Positions 1-9,900 of a DNA stretch of 64,000 nt are shown in pieces (positions within the stretch are counted from its first letter, which is position 1; each line of letters starts with the position of its first letter). The notes below the pieces were generated by a model. The model was not told the DNA's origin and searched no databases. It saw only the letters and a list, made by a program, of their open reading frames with translations. Origin of the DNA: Macrolepiota albuminosa (Eukaryota; Basidiomycota; Agaricomycetes; Agaricales; Agaricaceae); contig JAMWFC010000053.1 of assembly GCA_027475525.1 (NCBI GenBank), forward strand, positions 930,001 to 994,000, read 5' to 3'. The position numbers were made by a program, and so were the translations under genes.

Positions 1-468
1 TCAATGACTCCCGGAACCCATCCCAGACACCCCGGAACCCCGAGACCCGGTCCCGTAGTACTTATAGTGTAGTTCCCCGTTGTATTCGTTAGTCTTGATA
101 TTACACTGCTTACACTGCTTTAACTTGGTTACTTGAATTGTTGCATGCCCCCTACTTGACTGGTACGCATTGACTGGCACACTTGACTGGCATGCTTGGA
201 TAATCGCGTGCTCTAAGATTGGTACGCACTTTGCGACTTTAACTTACTGACTTGGTCTCGTCTTAGAACCTCCGGTTCACGACTCGACCCCCACCCTACC
301 CTCAGCTACCCAAAACCCAAAACCCCCGGACCAAGTTCCCTCTCCCGAGATTACCCCTGTCCACGTCTTAAACCCCGGAGTTCCAGACACCTGAGTATCC
401 GTAGGTCAAGTCCGCATTGTAAGGGTGATCGCTTTCCCGGAAAGCCCCCGACTCAGCGGAACCTGACA
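1..468 (-). repeat. LTR family G, partial copy cut by the window edge
   Basis: This stretch is the reverse complement of the LTR-like block at 24671-25485, with scattered mismatches. The terminal ACCTGACA at 461-468 corresponds to the TGTCAGGT start of the other copy. The outer end lies beyond the window. No coding sequence was recognised here. It is either a solo LTR or the end of an element to the left. Confidence 0.7.
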
Positions 469-878
469 GTTTACAGCTACTGACTAGGAAATATGTGTTG
501 GGCATGCTAAGTTTTTGAGGGAGTCCTGGACAGGTCCCAGAGAACAAGTCAGAAACAAGTTAAACAGCAAGATTTGGGTGTAGATCAGGAAGGGAAGTTG
601 GTAAGAGGAGTGCAATAAAAAAAGTGCACTATTGATGAAGTGCACCTAAATGAAGGAGGAAGCAGATATGAGTAAGTGGTGGCAAAGAATGTGGCAAGAG
701 AACTAGAGGCTTAGCAATGACTAAGCTGCATGATGCCTGCCATAGGTGCAAGGCATGTAGATTCTGTATGCATAGCTGCAGGCTAAAGGTGTGCAGACAA
801 TTGGTGACTTTGAACTAGGTCAGCACAAAAGAAATCTGAACCATAGGATGAACTAAGAAGGGGAAATAGGGTACTCTG
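469..878 (+). repeat. LTR family D, fragment (copy D1)
   Basis: It contains the family D landmarks: the GGGCATGC segment followed by GAGTCCTGGACAGGTCCCAG near 520-540, and the TGCCTGCCATAGGTGCAAGG block near 735. These match the complete copy at 40662-41600 and the copy at 17408. It stops abruptly at ACTCTG (873-878), where the poly(T) of LINE A begins, so the LINE probably inserted into or truncated it. No gene was seen. Confidence 0.6.
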
Positions 879-1023
879 TTTTTTTTTTTTTTTTTGGTGG
901 TACCTCTGTGGGCTGTACAGTCTGGAGTATACGATTTCTCACTTGTTAGTTGTAGTTACACATTTTAGACCTGGAGCCACCTCAGGGGAAATGCTCTTAC
1001 ACATGCAGTGTGGGGCTTGGACA

Positions 1024-3388
1024 CTAGCCAATACCCACTAAAACCATGGCAATCTTTCTCCATGATCTAAGTGGGCTTCCCATGCCCTGTGTGAGGTTCG
1101 ACCATGTACTTCTGACCAGTTTAATACCTGTTGCCTTCCTTCCAAACCTCTTGTTGTCTGTTGCTAGGCAGTTGGTTTTCATTCTCTGGGCAATTGCAGC
1201 TCTGATCCTTCCTTTTATCTCATTCTGTGTGGATAGTTTCTCTGGGTCTGACCCCCTCCCTATTCTCCATTCACATCTGAGCTTCCATATTTTGTGGGAG
1301 GCTTCAGAGAGTATAATGGTCATGAACCTCCTAGTGTCTTTGTCACTTTTCTTTTTTCTCTTTGTTATTGCACATCCCAGCTGGTTGCTTAGGGATGGCT
1401 TTTTGAAGTCTAAGCCTTTTTTTTCACATAGGAGTTCTACATACTTCTATATTTCCAGTTGCCCAGAGGCTTCACACTCTATTAGTATATGTTCCATGGA
1501 CTCTATGGATATACATTTGGGGCACATTGCCCTAGTTTCATAACCTGCTATATGTTCCTAGTATCTTCCTACCTTGTAAGTGTTGTGCATTGTTCTCCAT
1601 AGGAAGTTCCTTGTTTGCCTTGATAAGGTCTTACTACATAGCAACTTCCATATTTAGTAATCTGTTAAAATCTTGCCCATTCTTTCTCTTACCACCCACC
1701 TTGTCATGTCGAGGTGGATGTTTGTTCCTCTGCATGTAGAGTGAGGTAGGTTTTCTATTATTCCTCTATAAAATTTTGCCTGGGTCATCGTGGACAGCTT
1801 TGCTCCTGGCATCTTGTATCCTTGTGGTATTGTGAGGTCTACATGGTCTGTGTTCTCCTTTCTGCCCCTTGATTTGCCAAGGCATTGGCCTCTTCATTTC
1901 CTTCAATTTCTATGTGGGCCTTTACTTTTTCCAGCAGGGTGAGTCCTTTTCACACTCTAATATTTGCAACTATTGATGCTATAACCATTTTATTTGGTGA
2001 TCCCACCCATCCTTTGCTTTCTCTCCTATGAAGGTGTTTAATTAGATTGTCAAGCATCAGCTGCAAGTTGCTTTTGATCAGAATGTTTAAGTTATTTGGT
2101 ACTCCTCTTATCGCTTCCAGGATCACCACAGCTTTCCTTGTGTTGTTTGTCTGCAGGATTTTTTGGGGTATCCTTATGGCCCTGTTTTGGATATCATCCT
2201 CTTCAAACCATTTTACCGCTCCTGCCACAGCATATTCATTTCTGTCTCTCTTACATGAACTGTACATGTATATTGTGATAAGTTCACTGTCAGTCAGGTC
2301 TCAGCCATAATCAACATCACATTGCCTCATCCATTTTCCTTGGGCAAAAACACAGAGCTCTTCCTTTAAATTTCCACGCATTGTAATATCCATGTTAAAG
2401 ATCATTCTCCCCTCATTTTGTAGGTGGTTCTCTTCCGCTTCATCCTTTTTTTTGTTTTCTACTTGGGTTGGGTCCTATTGCCTGCTCAGTTTACTCAAAT
2501 ATTCCTTAGATGCCACCCCGCATTTGTGTGGGTTCTCACAGCCTTTGTGTCTCTTGGTTCCTGCAGGTCTGGCAGGTGCAGTTTCTTCTGGATTTGTGCT
2601 GGGTATTCAGGGTTATGTCTATTTTGTCAGCTGTCTTTTTCATGTCTCCTATCATCCTAACTTTGTGGTTTTCTCTCAGACATCTCATCCTATTTGAGTG
2701 TATTCTGACGTTCTTAACTAAGGCCAGGTCTAGATAGTACCAAGCTGGAATCTCTTCTCTCAGCCTTTGCTCAAGTATTAATGTGTAGAAGGTGTCATTA
2801 TATTTCTTTGCTGTCTGCAGCATATGTTGTAGGGGTTGGAGGAGGTTTGCTCCTCCATTTCTTACATTTATTTTTGTGTTCTGTAGAAGAGGTATTGACA
2901 AGGCTGTTGTGTCATTCTTATATGAATGGGCCATTGTCCAGCTTTACCTATTAGGGTCAGTCTTCATCCAATTTCAGGTATTAATGGACCTTTAGTAGTT
3001 CGATGACTTTGTTCTGCGATTTGATGTCTAGGATTTTTTGCCCTCCTTTTTCTATTGGGAGCTGAAAAGTGGTCAAGCTTATTGTCAGCTTAGAGTCTGT
3101 GTTCCACATGAATTCTTTTATTTTTTTTGTGAGACATTCTTCAATCTGTTTTGGCATGCCTTGCACTCTTATCCAGTATTGGGTTCTGCCCCCCACTACT
3201 ATGTTAATAATCAGCTTGCAGCCTTCTAATAAGGGGTTTCTTTTATTCCATCTTTTTAGGTTCCTGTCTATAATTTCTAGTGTAGATGTCCAGATGCTAG
3301 CACTATCTACTCCATTTCCAACAAAGGCACCTAGCAGTCTTGCCAGTTTTCCATCTCTAGTGATCTTAATATTTTCAGGAATGGTTTG
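1024..3388 (-). pseudogene. LINE A ORF2, C-terminal part (post-RT, RNase H, C-terminal tail)
   Basis: This is the downstream half of the LINE ORF2, broken by stops and frameshifts. The 2981-3388 block aligns with the LINE B post-RT segment (shared motifs VVGGRTQY and VQGMP). The 1950-2267 block resembles the LINE B RNase H region (residues around the NLTKWEDGGWIG segment). The 1024-1323 block matches the last part of LINE B ORF2 (KLRC.W near the start, VLVGIG at the end). The upstream half lies at 12967-15733, across Gypsy A. At the junction the frame is restored once the gypsy and one copy of its 5-bp target are removed. Not functional. Confidence 0.8.
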
Positions 3389-3681
3389 TGTGACGTGAGC
3401 CAGCCGGATTAGGCTTGGGTCACGGCACACTGATCGAGTCTCGCGGTGAGAACTGTTGTAAGTCCTAGTATTGCGAAAACTGCCTAACTACAACATGTGT
3501 TCTGGTATATAAAGGATAGCTAAGCGGTTGTTAAGGAAAGTGATGCAGAGTGAATACTGCCTAACTACAACATGTGTTCTGGTATATAAAGGATAGCTAA
3601 GCGGTCGTTAAGGAAAGTGATGCAGAGTGAATAATAACATATGGATAAGTATGAGTGTCACGTAGTCACGGAACCGCTACA
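3389..3681 (-). repeat. 3' LTR of Gypsy A (293 bp, with a 77-bp tandem duplication)
   Basis: In sense orientation it starts TGTAGCGG and ends CACGTCACA, the usual TG...CA. It is the same as 12746-12961 except that positions 3479-3555 are repeated as 3556-3632 with a single T/C difference. The repeated unit includes the TATATAAA motif. The extra copy explains the whole length difference of 77 bp. Confidence 0.95.
3479..3632. repeat. 77-bp tandem duplication in the Gypsy A 3' LTR
   Basis: Two adjacent 77-bp units (3479-3555 and 3556-3632) differ at one base. The 5' LTR has one unit. It is the first of five duplications with this exact period in the window. Confidence 0.95.
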
Positions 3682-3691
3682 TACGCCCTCC
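3682..3691 (-). promoter_or_regulatory. Polypurine tract of Gypsy A
   Basis: Read on the minus strand, GGAGGGCGTA lies immediately upstream of the 3' LTR start TGTAGCGG. This is the position and composition expected for the plus-strand DNA primer. The equivalent site in Gypsy B reads GGAGGGTA at 18242-18249. Confidence 0.7.
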
Positions 3692-3931
3692 AGCCGAACG
3701 GGTGGTCCTGGCTCGGCTTCCAAGAGTCGAAAGATAGTAAAATGGTGTAACGAACATTAGATGGAATATCAGAATATTAAACTGGAACTTATCAAGGAAC
3801 GTTACGGAGTTGGACAAACTAGAACCATCGAAATCAAAGAGTGTGTGGTATAGATAATGCCTCGGAAGGGCAAAGTAAAAGGCGAAGAGACAAGACTTTG
3901 TTGGGGTTATTGACTGGTGCTCCAGTATACA

Positions 3932-6900
3932 TCAAACGGTGGGCTCAAGCCCGAAGTCGAGGTCGAATAATTCCTCTTGAGCTTTCGAAGCATCGATAGT
4001 CTTCATGAGCACGTCATCATCGGCTAGAACAGGGTTTAACAGTGCGGGATCGTAAGGGGCTCTAGGGCTGTCGGGTGCATAACGATTTTCGGGGATAGTG
4101 CCGTCCGCAGCCCTCACCACAGGACTGCCTCTAGAATTCCTTTCCACCTGAGGGGGGAGATCGCCATAGTGTGCCTCAAGCTGAAGAGTGGGTTTAACGG
4201 AGGGCTGGCTGGAAGAGAGAGACTGAGAGTTATGGGTTTGGACAGTGGAGGGGGATCGATCACGGCGCGTCGAGACTTCAGAGTGGTATCCATCACTACT
4301 ATCCGAATCGGAGTCGTCGCTGTCAACTCTAGCGCGCTCCTTGCGTTCGTCACGGCGCTGCTGATAGAAGTGAGTTTTGGATGAGTTGGCTAAGTGGGGG
4401 TGGTGGATAGCAGCCATTGTAGTCTTCAACATAACTTCGTCCACGTAACCCCTTTCAGTGATGAGTCCAAGCGTAATCAAGTCATGATACCGTCCCTTAT
4501 CCACAAAATGAGTACGAATGTGTGCAGATCGCACGCGATGATTGGGAACGGTCCATTGGCCAGACTTGGCATTATAAGCAGCGAAACGATACTTGTACTC
4601 GTGGTCGGGGACTGAGTTGAATATCTCTGCAAATCGATCCAACCCAAACGGCATGGCTGCCTTGGTACGGCCTCCTTTCTTGCATACTTTCTTATTGAAT
4701 TCAAGGTACTCCAGCATCTGAAGAGGGTGAATTGTGAAGCTGAGTTTTTGATTCGGAGGAGTGAGGTGGATGAGTTGGGTATGTTTATCTTGGTGTACCC
4801 AAGGATGCTTAGGAATACTGGGGACGTCATAGGATTGACCACGAGAGGAGAAGCCATGCCTAGAGTATTGGTGGCGCCCTCCACGGCCACGAGCATTACG
4901 ATAGGGTGGCATAGGGAGTGGAGTGCCGGTGAGGTCGACTAGAGATAGGTGAAGGGCAGAGGTGGGGGGTTTGAGGAGGTCCTGTGCTGCATTACAGGTG
5001 AGTCCTCCCTCGTTATAACACGGCTCCATCTCTATCGTTCCCAGATAGGACTGTGGGTCATCAGGGGGTGGTACACCCACACCCTCCTGAAGCTCAGATA
5101 CATGTTCTATTCCAAGGAGGTCGAAATAAGGTGGTAAGAGGTCGAGTTCCGAAACTTGAGAATAGCTCATCCAAGTCTTGTCACCAGCTTTCCACAGTAC
5201 CTCAAACATGGCATTTGCACGAGTGCCCTTGTGCGATACAATTTTGTCAGCCGCCCATTCACCAGCATCCTCGTTTATTATTTGCTCATCCAGGCGGCCA
5301 GGAAACAGCCGATCATCATTAGGCTTATGAATACGGAGTAATGATGCATGGAACACATTATGTATTCCCCGTCGCTTCATTTCGGCAGGCAATTGTACCT
5401 GGAAAGAGCTGTTTTTATAGTCCTCAATAATGGGATAGGGTCCCACAAACTTGGGAATAAACTTGCGAGTAAGCCCCTTCGGAAAGCTCATGTTTTCAGT
5501 GGAGACATAGACTAAGTCATCAACCACAAATGGTACCATTCTCCTTTTGCGATTAGCATCTCGTGTTTGTTTGACACGCGCACCAATGATACTATCATGA
5601 GCTGACATAATTGCTAGACGCAACCGTTGCGCAAATACTCTCACCCCAGGGAATTCTGATCTTGGAGCCATTCTCCATATCATAGGTCTTGGCATTCGGC
5701 CCGTATTCAAAAAGAAAGGTGAGTAACCAGTTGTTTCAGATCTTGCCGAGTTCACCGCAAATTCTACAGCAGGTAACTTGGCAACCCAATCTTTTTGAGT
5801 AGGCCCGATGCATTGCCTGATCATCTGGGTAATAGTTCTATTAGCTCGCTCGGTGGATCCATCAGATTCTGGATGGTATGCCGAAGACATCCGGAGTTGT
5901 GTCCCAATCAAAGAATGAAGGTGAGTCCAGAATGTACTAGTAAAGTAGGAGTCTCGATCACTAACAATAGCCCTAGGAAGGCCATGGTGCTTATAGACTT
6001 CACTAAATACTAGTTCAGCCACATTTCTTGCGGTATAGTCAGTCCGACTAGGCACTATATGTACCATTCCAGTTAATAAATCTATGATTACTGTGATGGC
6101 ATCATAAGTGCCATTCCGATCCTTAGACTCTGGCAATGGGCCTAGGAAATCAATACCGATTACCTCCCATGGTTGGGTAGGTACTGTCAAAGGATTGAGA
6201 AGTCCATATGGACGTTGGTTATTAGGCTTGCTACGCATACATGTGCTGCAAGTTTCACAGAACTTTCTGACATCTCGGTCCATAGTTTTCCACCAAACCA
6301 TATTACGCAGGTAAGTGTAAGTTTTTCTATGTCCAAGGTGGGCTAACAATGAATGCGCTTCTGAAATCACAATCTCACGCACACTCCGACCGTTTACAAT
6401 TATAGACGGAATACAGAGCATCTTGTCAGTCGCTGTTTGGATATAAATCAATCCATCGGTACACTCAAAGTTCTTATAGGCCTTGGGATTTTCAATAATC
6501 TTTTTGAACAAGTCATCTTCTGCATATCTATCTCTTATTGCAGTATGTAAGTCGATAGGTTGCTTACTTCCTCTCAATATTTCCTCAATTGAGATCGGTG
6601 GCATCGCTTCAATCTGTTCTCGAAGCAATTCTGACTGCTTGGCTAATTGCTTATCCTTTTCGTGTTCCCAGGTGCTGGACCTTTCACTGTTCAAAGATTC
6701 TCTCACATTAGGTAAGGGAGCTTCTTTCACACTTTGTCGTGCTGGCAGTCTGATTACCAGTCTTTCCTTTTGACCTCCAGTCACATTTGTTGGATTATCT
6801 CTTCCTGACCCGCCCTCCTTTTGTTCTTGAGGGCCTCGAAGAACAAAATGACGTGACATTCTGGCTGCAAATTCTTTCGAAGTTTCTGGTCGGCCAGTTT

Positions 6901-9900
6901 CTGCCAGTTCAATACTGGGTTTACCCTGCTTCTTTTTCACAGCAGCTAATTCGATTCCTGGAGTAGCCATCGTTTCAGTACAATCTATGATTGTTTCACT
7001 TGCACCTTCCATTCCGACAAGGACTGGCATCGAAATCAGGTGTTCTCCCAGGTAATCATTATCGATTACATCATGATATGTATATTCACTTCGTGATCTC
7101 ACAGTCCCTGCTTCATCACTTGAATAGAGCCGGGATAGTGCATCCGACAGAATGTTCTCTGTACCAGGAACATATTCGACCTCAAAATCGAATTCAGAAA
7201 TTTTCTCCATCCATCTGGCTTGTCGACCAGATAGATTTTTCTGTTCCAGTAAATGAATCAAGCCTTTGTGGTCTGTATACCATTTAAATCTGACACCTTG
7301 CAGAATATCTCGATATCTCAGCATAGTTTCGACACCGGCTAGCATCTCGATCTCATGTACTGGGTAGTTCTGTTGGGCTGGATTCAATTTGGCCGAGAAA
7401 AAGGCAGCTACATCCGCTGTTTTCCAATCACTTCCTTGACTAATAACTCCAGCTATTCCAGTCGCACATCCATCAGTTACAACATTTACAGAAGGTGCAT
7501 CCTTATTATATTGTATAGGCTTTCGATGGTGGTCTCGGCATTGTACTGCCAGGTGCTTGATGTCTTCAAATGCTCGTTGATGTGTATAGTCCCATCGATA
7601 AGGTACTGTATCTCCTGTAAGATTATGTAGGATTCCCATCGGAATTCTTACTCTATCGATGTCGTCAGCTAGATATCCAGCTGCGCCAAGGAAGCCTCTT
7701 AATAAGTCCCGATTTATAGGCACTTTCCACTTTGACAGCGCATCGACCTTATCAGGGTCCATTCGGATCCCTTTATCATCAATAATTCGTCCAAGCACCT
7801 TCATTTCCGAGCACAAGAATTGAAGTTTTCTCTCACTCAGGTAGAGTTTTTCCCTCTTCAGAATATCCAGCACAATTTTAACATGCTCGACATGTTCTTC
7901 TAAAGAGTTGGAATATATGATTATATCGTCAAGATAAACATCCAAAAATCTGCCTATGTAGGCTGCAAAAAGATGGTTCATTAATGCTTGGTACGTAGCA
8001 GGTGCGTTGCAATCTCCCTGCTGTATAACATGGCTAACCATATTTCCATCAGGGGTCGTTACTGTAGTTCTGTGCACATGTTCCGGCTTAATTCTAATTT
8101 GCTCATACGCATCTTGCCCATCTATTATGGACCTATACTTTGCATTTGCAGCCCGTCGTAAGATTCCATCAATATCGGGCAGTGGTGAGGATTTCTTGTA
8201 AGTATTTGCATTACGTGCCCGAAGATCTATGACACTTCGTAGGCGAATTGGCTCTCCTGGCCGACCTGGCTTCCTCAAAAACATCATCGGAACTGCATTA
8301 CCACTTGCAGTTACTTCCCACCGTCCTGACTTGACGTATGCAGCTCTTTTTTCATCCCATTGTGGTCTCAAAGCTTCTGGGCATCTAGACGGACGCCATG
8401 GATATATCATATTCTCATCGATCAGAGGAATTTCATGGTTGATAGCTCGGAGTGGGGGTAAAGGAGTGTCAGCTGCCGACTTGCATATTGGCTTAGCATA
8501 ACACCTCAATTCCTCTCTCACTTGTTCGAGGCTCTGCTCCACTTGTTCCATCGCTCTTGATGACAATCGGGACACACCCACACCCTCTTTCATTGGAACG
8601 GCCGTACTGCTTCCAATTATTACCCGTGGTGGATTAAGTCCGATGGCGACTTTGTGCTGATAAATCCATGGGGTACCCAATATCATGTCATAACCATGCA
8701 AGTTCATTACATCAAAGTAGCGAGGGCCCTTTATCTGTTGATACTCTATCTCTGCAGTTACTCCGTAGTTGACCTTGGACCGGGATCCTTGAACGGCTAA
8801 CAGAACAGGTATGGACTGTGATAATTCCAGTTTTCTCAACTTCAATTGCTCAACCATCGTTGTAGACATAAAATCTCCCAAGGAGCCCGAATCCACAAGC
8901 GCACGAACCGGGTGACCTTCCACCTTCACAACTATCACTAGAGGCTTAGGAATAGTTCTTGTTACATCCTTGCGTCGAACGTTGTTGCGTGACAACGCTG
9001 GGAATGTCCCAGCTTCAACTTGTTGACCATTCAGTTCTAGCACTTTTAAAGTGGTGGGTGTCGACTCAATGCGTAGCTTGTTTCTTGCACTGATTATTCT
9101 TAACAAATCGGCCAGGCCTTCCTGAGCTGGATCAGTTCCGAAGGAGGAATTCATCCTCTCTAGGTCTCCGATTCCCAAAGTCTCCATGTCTTCCTCAAGA
9201 AATACATGTTCAAGCTGAGTCATCTTCTTATCCAATTGTTTCTCGTACCATCGAACAATATTGAACAACGTATTCTTCAGATATGCTTCAGATATGTCTA
9301 TCCGGAACTCTAGTGCTCGATCACAGATCTCGAACTTATCATCCGTTATTCTCTGCACTCGAAATCGTCCTCTTTTCTTTGAAGACCTGATGTTCTCATT
9401 TCTGAGGTACGGTGCTCCAAGTTCCAATACCTGCATTGCGTTCCATGCCCAAATATCTGTAGCCAGCCCCACTTCATACCAAGTTCTTCGATTGAGATCT
9501 ACCCCTGACATGACGTGGCATTGGTGAGCATACCACATTGATGGTTCAAACTGTCTATCCTCGATGAGACTTTTAGGTAGTACCATGTCAAAGTCTCGCA
9601 TTATATCCATGAGACAAACTTCGTCCTCGCTAATGTCATATGACATAAACCGATGGCCTCGATATTGAAGACAGTTAACTGGATCACCTGGGTAAGGCTG
9701 TCTCATTTCTAGGAAGTACTCTAGCTTGCGTGCGTGCGCACTTCCTATTCGATCAGGCTTCCCACAGGCTAATTCTTCTTTCCACAGCAGATCCAATCGT
9801 ACCTCTACATTGGGGACCTCAATTTCATAGACGTCACCCCCAAAAGTGCTAGGTGGACTCAATATAATTTCGTCCTCGCCTTCTGTGGAATCCGATTCTC

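Noticed and set aside
1046..1543. 165-codon plus-strand open frame
   Set aside because: It is antisense to the LINE A ORF2 C-terminus, and similar antisense frames occur in LINE B. No independent protein signal.
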